Of a DNA stretch of 64,000 bases, positions 9,021 through 17,951 are shown in pieces; the first letter of the stretch is position 1; each line of letters starts with the position of its first letter. The notes under the pieces were generated by a model that saw only the letters and a program-made list of their open reading frames with translations, was not told the origin of the DNA and searched no databases. This stretch comes from Streptomyces tubercidicus (GTDB lineage: Bacteria > Actinomycetota > Actinomycetes > Streptomycetales > Streptomycetaceae). Made by a program: the position numbers and the translations under genes. The stretch spans positions 4,216,001 to 4,280,000 of the forward strand of contig NZ_CP114205.1 of NCBI RefSeq assembly GCF_027497495.1. Reading direction: 5' to 3'.

Positions 9021-9811
9021 CGACCCTGACCTACGCGGCCCGTGATGCCCGGACGATGCTGCGGCGCAATCTGAAGCATGCGCTGCGCTACCCCTCCATG
9101 ACGATCTCGGTCGTCGCGACGCCCGTCCTGATGCTGCTGCTCTTCACCTATGTCTTCGGCGGCGCCCTGGGGACCGGTATCGGCGGGATGAGCAGCGGCA
9201 GCCCCGAGTACATCGACTATCTCGCGCCCGGCATCATCCTGATGGCCGCTACCTCGGGCGCCCTGGTCACGGCGGTCGGCGTCTCCGTCGACATGACCGA
9301 GGGCATCGTCAACCGGTTCCGCACGATGGCGATATCCCGTGCCTCGTTCCTGACCGGGCATGTCGTCGGCAGCGTCCTCCAGACGCTGGTCAGCATCGCC
9401 TTCGTCATCGGCGTCGCGCTCCTGATGGGCTTCCGCCCGCACGCCACACCGCTCGGATGGCTCGCCGCCGCCGGTCTGCTCACCCTGCTCACCCTGGCGC
9501 TGACCTGGGTGTCGGCCGCGATCGGTCTGGTGGCCAAGAACCCCGAGACCGCGAGCAACATACCCTTGCCGCTGCAGTTCCTCCCGTTCCTCGGCAGCGC
9601 CATCGTGCCTCCGGAGTCCATGCCCACCGGGCTGCGCTGGTTCGCCGAGTACCAGCCCTTCACCCCGGTCATCGAAACGCTGCGGGGCCTGCTGATGGGC
9701 ACCGGTGTCGGCACCGGCGCCGCGATCGGCGCCGTGGCCTGGTGCGTCGGCCTCACACTGCTCGGCTACCTCTGGGCACGTACGGCCTTCCGCCGCAGCG
9801 CCAACGGCTGA
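9017..9811 (+). CDS. ABC-2 type exporter permease (DrrB-like)
   Basis: A 264-residue integral membrane protein with about six hydrophobic helices and an ABC-2 signature in the second half (LPLQFLPFLGSAIVPPESMP, then a region ending QPFTPVIETLRGLL). It is the membrane partner of the ATPase whose stop codon it overlaps. The pair resembles DrrAB, which exports anthracyclines, but the substrate here cannot be read from the sequence. The downstream P450 and ferredoxin run in the same direction after a 155-base gap and might belong to the same functional group. Confidence 0.9.
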   Translation: MTTLTYAARDARTMLRRNLKHALRYPSMTISVVATPVLMLLLFTYVFGGALGTGIGGMSSGSPEYIDYLAPGIILMAATSGALVTAVGVSVDMTEGIVNRFRTMAISRASFLTGHVVGSVLQTLVSIAFVIGVALLMGFRPHATPLGWLAAAGLLTLLTLALTWVSAAIGLVAKNPETASNIPLPLQFLPFLGSAIVPPESMPTGLRWFAEYQPFTPVIETLRGLLMGTGVGTGAAIGAVAWCVGLTLLGYLWARTAFRRSANG

Positions 9812-9966
9812 GCGGCCGCGCCGCACCACAGGTGCTTCACCTCGCACCTCGCCCGGCGCTTTGCCGCGCCGCGTCCCTCACCCCACATGTCGTCGTGCCC
9901 TCGCCGTGCCCTCGGCGGGCTCTTCATCCTTCATCCACCCTTCATCCACCCTTCATCGGAGGACCC

Positions 9967-11235
9967 ATGCAGCACGAACCATCCGCACCGGCCGCCGAGC
10001 AGACCGCTCAGGAAGCAGCGGCGCAGCCCGAGCCGGTGCCACTTCCGCTGACCCGTGCCGCGGGCTGCCCCTTCGACCCGCCCGCCGAGCTGGCGGAACT
10101 GCGCGAGCAGCAGCCGCTGCGCCCGATGCGTTACCCCGACGGGCACGTGGGCTGGCTGGCCACCGGTCACTCCGTGGTCCGGGCGATAGCTGCCGACCCC
10201 CGCTTCAGTTCCCGTTACGAGCTGCTGCGCTACCCCCTCCCGGGCGGGCCCGAGGGCGCGCTGCCTCCGGCGACGCTCGGCGACCTCACCGGGATCGACG
10301 CACCGGAGCACACCCGCTACCGGCGGCTGCTCGCCGGCAAGTTCACCGTCCGGCGGATGCGCCAACTCACCGCCCGCGTCGAGCAGATCACCGCCGACCA
10401 CCTCGATGCCATGGAACGCCAGGGACCGGCGCTCGACCTGGTGCAGGCGTTCGCGCACCCCGTCCCGGCGCTGATGATCTGCGAACTGCTCGGTGTGTCG
10501 CCGTCCGACCGCGCTGCCTTCCAGGCGCACACCGCGATGCTGAGCAGCCCGGAAGCCGGTCCGGAGGAGCTGATGGCCGCGATGACCGCGCTCGCGGAAT
10601 GCGTCCGCGAACTGGTGGTGGCCAAGCGCGCCCACCCCACCGACGACCTGCTCAGTGATCTGACCACCAGCGATCTGACCGATGACGAACTCGCCGGTAT
10701 CGGCAGCTTCCTGCTGGCCGCCGGACTCGACACCACCGCGAACATGCTCGGACTCGGCACCTTCGCCCTGCTGAGAAACCCCGAGCAGGCCGCCGCCCTG
10801 CGCGGCGACCCTGGCCTCGCCGACCAGGCTGTCGAGGAGTTGATGCGCTATCTGAGCATTGCCCACACCGGGGTTCGGGCGGCCCTGGAGGACGTCGAGC
10901 TGGACGGCCAACTGATCAAGGCCGGCGATACCGTCACCGTCTCGGTGGAGGCAGCCAACCGCGACCCGCTGAAGTTCCCCGACCCCGACACCCTCGACCT
11001 GCACCGGAAGGCGACCGGGCATCTCGCCTTCGGCCACGGCGCCCACCAGTGCCTGGGGCAGCAGTTGGCGCGGGTCGAGATGCGGGTCGCCTTCCCGGCG
11101 CTGTTCCGCCGCTTCCCGACGCTGCGGCTGGCGGTTCCGCCCGAGGACGTACCGCTGCGCGACGCCATGAACATCCGCGGGGTGCACCGGCTCCCCGTCA
11201 CCTGGGACACCTCGGACACATGGGGAAAGGAGTAG
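9967..11235 (+). CDS. Cytochrome P450
   Basis: A 422-residue soluble bacterial P450 monooxygenase. The I-helix oxygen-binding motif reads AAGLDTTANM, the K-helix ExxR is EELMR, and the haem-binding loop is FGHGAHQCLG with the ligand Cys362. The N-terminus carries an acidic, Glu/Gln/Ala-rich leader of about 30 residues. The start is ATG behind CGGAGGA. A ferredoxin gene starts five bases after the stop and shares its ribosome site with the end of this gene, so the two form an electron-transfer pair. Short TTCATCCACC direct repeats lie just upstream (about 9925-9957). The substrate is unknown; no biosynthetic gene cluster is visible. Confidence 0.95.
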   Translation: MQHEPSAPAAEQTAQEAAAQPEPVPLPLTRAAGCPFDPPAELAELREQQPLRPMRYPDGHVGWLATGHSVVRAIAADPRFSSRYELLRYPLPGGPEGALPPATLGDLTGIDAPEHTRYRRLLAGKFTVRRMRQLTARVEQITADHLDAMERQGPALDLVQAFAHPVPALMICELLGVSPSDRAAFQAHTAMLSSPEAGPEELMAAMTALAECVRELVVAKRAHPTDDLLSDLTTSDLTDDELAGIGSFLLAAGLDTTANMLGLGTFALLRNPEQAAALRGDPGLADQAVEELMRYLSIAHTGVRAALEDVELDGQLIKAGDTVTVSVEAANRDPLKFPDPDTLDLHRKATGHLAFGHGAHQCLGQQLARVEMRVAFPALFRRFPTLRLAVPPEDVPLRDAMNIRGVHRLPVTWDTSDTWGKE

Positions 11236-11239
11236 TCCG

Positions 11240-11638
<399 letters not shown>

Positions 11639-11810
11639 TCCGGCTCCGTCCCGTACGGCACCTGCCCCGTCCCGTACGGCACCTGCCCCGCACGCCATCA
11701 CCCTGTACGCCGCCGCCTCGGGCGCCGCAGCCCCCGGTGGGGAGGGGAACCCGACCGCCCTCCCGTACGTCTTCCGCCTTGTTGGCTTGGTCGGTCCCTG
11801 GAGGAACCCG

Positions 11811-13511
11811 GTGGAACACAGGATGTTGGGGCAGCGGTACGAGCTCGTGGAGCAGCTCGGGAACGGCGGGATGGGGACGGTGTACCGGGCCGTCGACCAC
11901 CGGCTGCGCCGCACCGTCGCCGTCAAGACCCTCTCCGCCGAGTTGGCGATGCAGCCCGAGTTCCTCACCCGCTTCCAGCGGGAGGCGCATGCCGCCGCCG
12001 CGCTCAACCACCCCGGTGTGGCCACCGTTCATGATGTCGGTGAGGACGCCGGCGGGGGTGCGGCCGAGCCCTATCTGGTCATGGAGTACGTGGCGGGCCG
12101 GACCCTCAGCCAGGTGCTGAGGGACGGCCCGCTGGCGGTGGCACAGGCCGTCGACATCACCGGCCAGGTACTTGCGGCGCTGGAACACAGCCACCGGCAC
12201 GCCATCGTGCACCGGGACATCAAGCCCGCGAACGTCATGCTCACCGCTTCCGGCCAGGCCAAGGTCGTCGACTTCGGCATCGCCAAGGCGCTGAGCGAGG
12301 TGGCCACCCGGCTCACCGGGACCGGCGTGGCGGTCGGCACCCCCGCCTACCTCGCCCCCGAGCAGATCAACGGGGGCGAGACCGACCACCGCACCGATCT
12401 GTACGCCGTGGGCTGTCTCCTGTACGAGCTGCTGACCGGGCGTCCCCCGTACACCGGCGACTCACCGTTCTCCGTCATGCATCAGCATCTGGCCGCAGAA
12501 CCGGTGCCACCCTCCCGTCTCCGCCCCGAACTCCCGCCCGCCGTGGACGCCGTGATAGCCCGAGCGCTGCACAAACGCCGGGAGGACCGCTTCACAGATG
12601 CCGCAGCCATGCAGACGGCCCTCACGGCGGCGTCCCACTCCGGACCTGCGCCCCACTCCGGACCTGCGCCCGACTCCGCACTGGCGGCCCACTCCGGACC
12701 GGCACCTCAGCCTGTACCTGCGCCCCACGCCGCACCGGCGCCCGGTGGCGTCACCAGCCCGGCGCCCAGCCGCAACCCTGCCCCCACCCCCACCGCGTTC
12801 GACCCCGCCGCCGCGGACCCCGTCCCGGCGGTGGCACCGGCCGCGCCCGTCGGGAGTGCACCGGCGCCGCGGCCCACCCGCCGGAGACCGGCGCGCGTGG
12901 TCTTCCGGCCGACGGCCGAAGGCGCGGTCGCGCTGCTCGGCTGCATGCTGTCCCTGGTGATATCCCGGACCGACATGATCGAGGTCGGCCAGTTCTCCCG
13001 GGTCGCGCTGCTCGCCGCCGTCGCCGGATCGGTGCTGCTGCTGTGGTCGGCGCGGCTCGCCTGTGCGGTTGCCTGGGGCCCGGTGGCGGAGGCCGTGGCC
13101 GTCTGGTCCGAGCTGGCACGCGCCAATATCGGCTGGGAAACCCACTTCGTCATCATCGCCCTGGTCCTGGGCGTCGTCGGCGCACTCTGCTTCGCCGCCG
13201 GCTACAAGGACGAGCACACCGGCGGCTTCGCGCTCATCGCCTTCTGGTTCACGTCCCTGGCAGCCCTCTGGTTCTTCCTCGACGACCTTCGCAAGATCGG
13301 CGTCTTCTACGTCCTCCTGCTGGCCGTCACGCTCGCCATCGGCGCCCAGGTCCTCAAGACACGCACCCGGACGACGTCGGGGGGCGGTGGCGCGGCACGG
13401 AGGTCCGGTGCGGAGACGCCCGGGGGAGCGATACCCACGGGCGCCCCGGCCGCCCCCGCGCCGGCCGCAGCGGTCTCCGGCGGCCGGCGCGGAAGGCAGT
13501 CGGCCGGATAA
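11811..13511 (+). CDS. Transmembrane Ser/Thr protein kinase
   Basis: A 566-residue Hanks-type kinase. Residues 10-270 hold NGGMGTV, Lys39 in VAVKT, the catalytic loop HRDIKPAN, DFG (VVDFGIA) and APE (YLAPEQI). A Pro/Ala linker of about 110 residues with repeats of HSGPAP follows, then four or five hydrophobic helices at the C-terminus. Unlike sensor kinases with an external domain, this one ends in a membrane bundle. I place the start at GTG 11811, five bases after GGAGGAA; an ATG at 11823 is the alternative. It follows the ferredoxin in the same direction after a gap of about 170 bases. Confidence 0.9.
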   Translation: MEHRMLGQRYELVEQLGNGGMGTVYRAVDHRLRRTVAVKTLSAELAMQPEFLTRFQREAHAAAALNHPGVATVHDVGEDAGGGAAEPYLVMEYVAGRTLSQVLRDGPLAVAQAVDITGQVLAALEHSHRHAIVHRDIKPANVMLTASGQAKVVDFGIAKALSEVATRLTGTGVAVGTPAYLAPEQINGGETDHRTDLYAVGCLLYELLTGRPPYTGDSPFSVMHQHLAAEPVPPSRLRPELPPAVDAVIARALHKRREDRFTDAAAMQTALTAASHSGPAPHSGPAPDSALAAHSGPAPQPVPAPHAAPAPGGVTSPAPSRNPAPTPTAFDPAAADPVPAVAPAAPVGSAPAPRPTRRRPARVVFRPTAEGAVALLGCMLSLVISRTDMIEVGQFSRVALLAAVAGSVLLLWSARLACAVAWGPVAEAVAVWSELARANIGWETHFVIIALVLGVVGALCFAAGYKDEHTGGFALIAFWFTSLAALWFFLDDLRKIGVFYVLLLAVTLAIGAQVLKTRTRTTSGGGGAARRSGAETPGGAIPTGAPAAPAPAAAVSGGRRGRQSAG

Positions 13512-14116
13512 CCGGCGCCCGCCCGCACGCTCGGCCCTGGCCTTGGCCGCGTTCGGCCCTGGCCCCAGAGGTGCTCAGCCCTGCTCCCGGTAGGGCTCAA
13601 GCCTGCTTCTTGTCCTGCGCGTCCATCGCAGCCCCCTCGCCCGTATTCCCCGGCCCCCACCGCGCTCCGACGCGCAGTGAGGAGAAGAATCCCTCCCGGT
13701 CTGCGGGGGAGCGGCCCCGGCCCCAGGGCACAGATGCCAGACAACGCCCGCACCGACATGGCCACATGTCAGAAGGGCTCCGGATCCCCGGCAACGGCGG
13801 GTTTCGGCCCCAGCCCGGCTCCGCTCTATGGGTGGCCATGTGCGGCACGCAGCTCAAAAAGGATGCTCGGCGGCGGGCGGCTTTGTCGTACCTGGCTGGT
13901 AGCGGTGGGGGCCTTGGGGCGGAGAGTGCGGTGTGACCCCGATACGGGCGAGTGCCCCGCGGCCGAGAGCGCGGCGCACCCCGTCCATGCGGCCGGGGAG
14001 ACGCTGCGGGAGAGCCGTCCGGCGCGGTCGCCTGGCCCGCCCGCCCGCCCGCCCGCCTGTCTGGCGCGCTCGCGCGGACCGTTCCGGCCCGGCGAACCGG
14101 CTCCCGGCCTATCTAC
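13512..14116. other. Intergenic region, nothing clear
   Basis: About 600 bases between the kinase stop and the tandem repeats. Open frames exist on both strands but show no codon bias, no ribosome site and no recognisable motif. I see no RNA gene. Confidence 0.5.
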
Positions 14117-14295
14117 GGGCGTCAGCCGAGGCCGACCACTGCCCCGGGCGTCAGCCGAGGCCGACAACTGCCACGGGCGTCAGCTGACGCCGACCACTGC
14201 CCCCGGGCATCAGCCGACGCACACCACTGCCCCCAGGGCATCAGCTGACGCCGACCACTCCCCCCGGCATCAGCCGACACACACCACTCCCAGCA
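14117..14295. repeat. Six tandem 29-31 bp repeats at a gene end
   Basis: Six imperfect copies of a unit that begins GGGCGTCAGCCGA or GGGCATCAGCTGA and continues CGCCGACCACTGCCCC. The last copies contain the stop codon and final residues of the convergent SCO2400-like gene; the rest lie just beyond it. Units differ by point changes and one or two bases of length. The array does not encode a sensible peptide across all copies. Confidence 0.8.
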
Positions 14296-15277
14296 GACAC
14301 AGATGCGTCGGCGAGGACGGCTTTGCCTCCGGGGCGGTCGGTGAGGTCGGGGTGGCCGGTGCGGTGTCCGCCGGTGAGGTGTTCGCGCCGGAGCCGCCGG
14401 AGCCAGACCCTCCCGAGCCGCTCCCGGACCCTCTGGAGCCACCGGTGGCAGCGGGGGCGCTTGTCGCCGGAGCCGCCGCGTCGGTGTGCGCGGGGTGCGC
14501 CTCACTGGCCGGTGCGGCCGCGCTCGGGGGCGTAGCCGTATGCGACGGGGTGACGGAGTGCGGCTGCTGGGCCGTCGAGGCGGGCGGTGGTGTGTTCGTG
14601 TCGGGACGTGCGTGGCGGCCGGACGGGAGGGACGGGCGGGCACCGGGGTGCCGTGAAGCCTGGCTGTCCGACTGGTCCGGGCGGTCCGCCGACGAGGCGG
14701 CGGGCTCCGTCCGGGGCGTCGACACGCTTTCCGGCTCCGGCATCGAGGACGCGTGGGTGCCGTTGGTGGCGGGCTTGTTCTGCAGCATGCTGATGGTCAG
14801 ACCGCCGCCGACGAGCGCAAAGGCCGTGGCGGCCGCGGCCTGCCGCCGGTGCTTCTTCCACCGCGCCATCTGCCGCCGCCGGGCCGCCCGGCCCTGCCCG
14901 GTGGGCGCGGGTATCTCGTCCTCGCCGGGCGCATCGGCGTCCAGGGCAGCGGCGGTTTCCGCGCTGCCAGCCTCAGCGACTGCGGAGGTGCCACGGGCGA
15001 ACGGCGCGTCATCGGCGATGCCGGCCGCCCCCGCGACTCCGGCGGCGTCACCGGCGAACGGCGCATCACCGGCGAGCGGCTTGTCCTCGGCGTAGCGACC
15101 CCGCCGGGGCCCCGGGGCGGGAGTCTCGTCCGGCGGCCAGGACTCCCACATCGCGGCGGCGCCCATCGCGCTCTGCCGGCGGTGGTTGGGTGGGGCGATG
15201 TCCGGCGCGTAATCGCCGCATCCTGGACATACGAGCGCTCCGTTGAGACTGCGGCGGCACGACGAGCAGTAGTCCAT
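14270..15277 (-). CDS. SCO2400-like zinc-ribbon membrane protein
   Basis: A 335-residue protein that starts with a four-cysteine zinc ribbon (MDYCSSCRRSLNGALVCPGCG), as in the Streptomyces SCO2400 family. A long Ala/Gly/Asp region follows, then a basic patch (RRRQMARWKKHRR) before one membrane helix (TAFALVGGGLTISML). The remaining 170 residues are a Ser/Pro/Thr/Ala-rich, Gly-Ser repeat segment predicted outside the cell. The ATG start is unambiguous because the Cys motif follows at once. The function of the family is not known to me. The 3' end runs into tandem repeats, so the last residues (CLLGVVCVG) may be a recent addition. Confidence 0.82.
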   Translation of the reverse strand: MDYCSSCRRSLNGALVCPGCGDYAPDIAPPNHRRQSAMGAAAMWESWPPDETPAPGPRRGRYAEDKPLAGDAPFAGDAAGVAGAAGIADDAPFARGTSAVAEAGSAETAAALDADAPGEDEIPAPTGQGRAARRRQMARWKKHRRQAAAATAFALVGGGLTISMLQNKPATNGTHASSMPEPESVSTPRTEPAASSADRPDQSDSQASRHPGARPSLPSGRHARPDTNTPPPASTAQQPHSVTPSHTATPPSAAAPASEAHPAHTDAAAPATSAPAATGGSRGSGSGSGGSGSGGSGANTSPADTAPATPTSPTAPEAKPSSPTHLCLLGVVCVG

Positions 15278-15499
15278 CAGCGATCTTTCTGTGCTGGCTG
15301 CGCCGCCAGGGACGCCGGTGATCTGATCGAGCTGATCCGGTTCGCACTCGGGATCGAGCGGGCAGTAACGCTAACGACACCCGTCGAGGCCCACGCGTAG
15401 GGCATGTGACGCTTCCGTGCAGATTCCCGGGTGCCCCCTCCCGCACTCCGGACATGTCACGACGCGCCCCCGGGCGGAGAAGCCGACCGCACCCCGGAT

Positions 15500-15559
15500 G
15501 GGCCCCGCAGTGGACGGCCGCGACGGGCCCCGCAGTGGACGGCCGCGACGGGCCCCGCA
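15500..15559. repeat. 25-bp tandem repeat, 2.4 copies
   Basis: Two exact copies of a 25-base unit starting GGGCCCCGCAGTGGACGG (15500-15524 and 15525-15549) and a partial third. It lies between the SCO2400-like gene and the next promoter, outside any gene that I can support. Confidence 0.8.
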
Positions 15560-15633
15560 CCCGGACTCACCCACCTCCGGCCGAGAGGGCGGGAAGCAGA
15601 AGCAACCACGGGCTCAAACGCGCCACAACCTAA

Positions 15634-15700
15634 TCAAGTTTGACTAGCCTCTCCATCGGGCATACCCTCCCGAAAGTCCCCACTACTCAAACTTGAGGAG
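15634..15700 (+). promoter_or_regulatory. Promoter with two TCAAnnTTGA palindromes
   Basis: A good vegetative promoter precedes the NTF2-like gene: TTGACT (15640-15645), 17 bases, then TACCCT (15663-15668). The palindrome TCAAGTTTGA (15634-15643) overlaps the -35 box, and its exact inverse TCAAACTTGA (15687-15696) lies between the expected start point and the GAGGAG ribosome site. Two copies of one operator flanking the start point suggest a repressor that can bridge them; no regulator gene adjoins. Confidence 0.65.
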
Positions 15701-15705
15701 TCCAT

Positions 15706-16134
15706 ATGGCTCTCCTGCCGGATGCCGGGTACGTCCCGACCGCCGAGGACCGCGCGAGCCTGGATGCCTGGTTCGCCGAGTACGACGCGCAGAGCGCGCA
15801 GCGCAACGTCCAGCGCATGGCCGACATGGCGGTGTTCCCCCTCAACCTCGTGAGCGACGACGCGGTCGGCAACGGTCGTTCGGCGCAGTGGGACCGTGAG
15901 CAGTTCGTCGCGACGATGACGCAGGTGATGGGCGACGGCAGCGAGGACCTCACCTTCGAGTCCACACGGACCCCCGTCTTCGTCTCGCCCGCCATGGCCG
16001 TGGTCTTCTCGGACTCGACGATGACGACGGAGGGCGAAAGCCGACGGCTGCGCTACGCCGACATCCTGGTCAAGCGGGACGGTCAATGGGCGTTCCAGAC
16101 CATGATCCAGGGCGGCTGGGGCGACAACCTGTAG
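15706..16134 (+). CDS. NTF2-like (SnoaL/SgcJ-type) protein
   Basis: A 142-residue soluble protein with the length and pattern of the cone-shaped NTF2 fold: an N-terminal helix (SLDAWFAEYDAQSAQRN), a middle section ending in an acidic stretch, then beta strands (MAVVFSDSTMT, RLRYADILVKRDGQWAFQTM). Members range from small-molecule isomerases to binding proteins, so no reaction can be assigned. Start ATG is eight bases after GAGGAG. The well-formed promoter with paired palindromes says that expression is controlled by a ligand or stress. Confidence 0.8.
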   Translation: MALLPDAGYVPTAEDRASLDAWFAEYDAQSAQRNVQRMADMAVFPLNLVSDDAVGNGRSAQWDREQFVATMTQVMGDGSEDLTFESTRTPVFVSPAMAVVFSDSTMTTEGESRRLRYADILVKRDGQWAFQTMIQGGWGDNL

Positions 16135-16145
16135 CGCTCCGGCGG

Positions 16146-16721
16146 TCACCGCTCCCAGTACTTCGCCACCGCCTGCGCGTACGCCACCCGCCGGTCGACC
16201 CTGTCGCCCCGGACCCGGAACCGGCCGCGCACGGACTCGGTGAGGGCCGCCCGGCCGAAGAGCTCACCGGGCCGCTTCCATGCCGTCCGTAGTGGGGCGG
16301 TGATGGTGGCGGCGGGGGAGTCGGAGACCACCAGGGCAGCCAGGTACAGCAGGACGAACGGCAGCAGCACCAGGCACAGGAGCAGCGACGGCACCGTGCC
16401 CTCCCGCCCGCGCAGCACGGTCCCGTCGGGCAGGTGGATCTCGCACGCGGGCCGCCACCGCTTCTTCCGTGGCGGCAGGCGCAGTTCGGCCAAGTGCTCG
16501 TGATCCGGGGTGAGCACGGCGAGGTGACCGCCGTCCCTCCGGACGACCACGGCGAGTGGTGAGGCACCGGCGGAGTCGGTCGCGAGGGTGAAGCGCGGCT
16601 TGTACCCGTCGGGAAGCGGGCGGCCGTTGGGGGCGCCACGGCGGACGTGCACGGGGGCGGAGCCTCGGGGGCGCAGTTCGTAGTGCTTGGCGCCGGGGTG
16701 GCGGGTGAAGGTGAGTGCCAT
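16146..16721 (-). CDS. Hypothetical protein with one membrane segment
   Basis: About 191 residues from MALTFTRHPGAKHYEL. The first 110 residues look like a soluble beta-rich domain with RRDGGHLAVL and EIHLPDGTVLRG. One hydrophobic helix (LLLCLVLLPFVLLYLAALVV) is followed by an Arg-rich tail ending YAQAVAKYWER. The frame continues upstream without a better start or ribosome site, so the N-terminus is uncertain. I do not recognise a family. It converges with the NTF2-like gene, 11 bases apart. Confidence 0.65.
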   Translation of the reverse strand: MALTFTRHPGAKHYELRPRGSAPVHVRRGAPNGRPLPDGYKPRFTLATDSAGASPLAVVVRRDGGHLAVLTPDHEHLAELRLPPRKKRWRPACEIHLPDGTVLRGREGTVPSLLLCLVLLPFVLLYLAALVVSDSPAATITAPLRTAWKRPGELFGRAALTESVRGRFRVRGDRVDRRVAYAQAVAKYWER

Positions 16722-16903
16722 GGACCGTGTTCCGTGTTCGGTGTCGTCGAGCCGGTGCTGGGAGCCGTGCCGTTGCAGGGTTCCACACCGCACCTGGCGC
16801 ACGGACGACGCGGAGCGGAGGCCGCCTTCGCCGCGGGCAGTGGGCGGACTCAGCCGTCGGCGCCTCCGCCGGGCGCGTGGTGGCCTGGCGGAGGCGCCGG
16901 GTG

Positions 16904-17182
16904 TCAGTTTCCTGAGCTTCCGGAGTTACCGGAGTTAGCGGAGTTGCCGGAGTTGCCGGAGTTTTCGGCGTTGCCGTTGACGTCTGCCGAATCGATGGCG
17001 TGCTGGGCGTCGTCGACCTTCTTCTGCATCTTCCCGAGCTCATCGGGGGCGGCCGGGGAGCTGCTGTCGGACGTGGGCGCCGCCTGGTCCGGTGGGGTGG
17101 GGGACTGGCAGGCCGTGGTGGCCAGTAGTGGCACCGCCAGAGCCGTCGTCACCCATACGGACAGGCGCCGACGCCGGTTCAT
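16904..17182 (-). CDS. Small lipoprotein with Gly-Asn-Ser tail
   Basis: A 92-residue exported protein: basic start (MNRRRRL), hydrophobic core and lipobox LLATTAC, so it is likely lipid-anchored on the outer face of the membrane. The middle is a short helical stretch (DELGKMQKKVDDAQHAID); the end is a low-complexity repeat of NSGNS encoded by GGAGTT-type units. Its ATG overlaps the stop of the preceding exported protein by four bases (ATGA), so the two are co-translated and probably work together. Confidence 0.75.
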   Translation of the reverse strand: MNRRRRLSVWVTTALAVPLLATTACQSPTPPDQAAPTSDSSSPAAPDELGKMQKKVDDAQHAIDSADVNGNAENSGNSGNSANSGNSGSSGN

Positions 17183-17625
17183 GAGCTGGGGGTCGCCTTG
17201 TCCTTCGCGCCGCCGTGGTTCTTCTCGCACCAGGTGGCGACGTCCTTCAGGTCGGGCCTCTTCTTCTTGAGGTTCACCAGCAGGCCCTTACGGGTGGTGA
17301 GCCGGTCGCCGAGGAAGGTGGCGATGGCGGTGTGGTCGGCCTTCTTGGCGTTGGCGATGCGCGCTTCCAGGAACTTGATCGAGCCACGCGTGCCGACCGA
17401 GCCCTCCATGCGCTTGATCCGCCGGTCGATGCGCTTCTCCAGCCTCGGCACCCGATGGCACAGCTGCTTGGCCCCATCGCCCTTGGGGCCCTTCGCGTGG
17501 GCGGCCGCGGAGTCCGTCTTGGCCGGGCTCGCGCTGTCGGCGGCGTACGAGGGCGCCACGGCTGCCGTCGTGGCGAGGACGAGGCCAGCGAGGCCCGCAG
17601 TCAAGGTCGCCGTGCGACGCTGCAT
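17179..17625 (-). CDS. Small secreted helical protein
   Basis: A 148-residue protein with a clear signal peptide (LTAGLAGLVLATTAAVAPS, cleaved after YAA). The mature part is basic and helical, with two Cys (in LCHRVPRLEKR and TWCEKNHGG) that could form a disulfide. The start is MQRRTATL, behind GGAGAC. It is coupled to the lipoprotein gene by a four-base overlap and lies downstream of a two-component system in the same direction, after a gap of about 330 bases. No family recognised, though this type of secreted protein is common in Streptomyces. Confidence 0.75.
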   Translation of the reverse strand: MQRRTATLTAGLAGLVLATTAAVAPSYAADSASPAKTDSAAAHAKGPKGDGAKQLCHRVPRLEKRIDRRIKRMEGSVGTRGSIKFLEARIANAKKADHTAIATFLGDRLTTRKGLLVNLKKKRPDLKDVATWCEKNHGGAKDKATPSS

Positions 17626-17951
17626 GAGTGTCTCCGTTCTCTGGTACTTCCCGCATACGGACAGCGTCCTGCCTGGTGCAGGGACCGGCGCGGGCTGCAT
17701 GAGAGCGAAGGTAGGAGCGGTTCTTGTGGTTTCTTTGTGAGGCCCGTTGGCTGCCCAATGCAGCGGCCCGTTTCACCGACGCGGGGCGCTCGCCCGTCGC
17801 GACCGGGCCTTCGACGCGTACGCCGCTGCCGTCTGCGGTGACCAGGCCACCGCAGACGAGGACGGCCACGGTCAGAGCGGCCGTGGCGAGCGCGGCGGGG
17901 AGGAACGCGGCGATCCGCGACTCACCCCTCTTGGGCCGTGCGTTGTCGCTG
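17626..17951 (-). other. Gap with a hydrophobic open frame, no start codon
   Basis: Between the histidine kinase and the secreted protein, one minus-strand frame encodes a convincing membrane segment (AALATAALTVAVLVCGGLV) and a basic tail, but no start codon lies between the end of the kinase and that segment. It may be the remnant of a small membrane protein that once followed the kinase, or chance. Confidence 0.3.

Noticed and set aside
9925..9957. TTCATCCACC direct repeats as a regulatory element of the P450
   Set aside because: Only about three short copies with no symmetry; probably simple sequence.
14117..14295. Tandem array considered as CRISPR
   Set aside because: Units are contiguous and diverged, without unique spacers and without cas genes.
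13677..15095. Plus-strand frame of 472 codons across the repeats
   Set aside because: Overlaps the SCO2400-like gene in antisense and has no coherent domain or ribosome site.
17747..17951. Membrane-like peptide after the histidine kinase
   Set aside because: No start codon between the kinase stop and the hydrophobic stretch; kept only as a possible relic.
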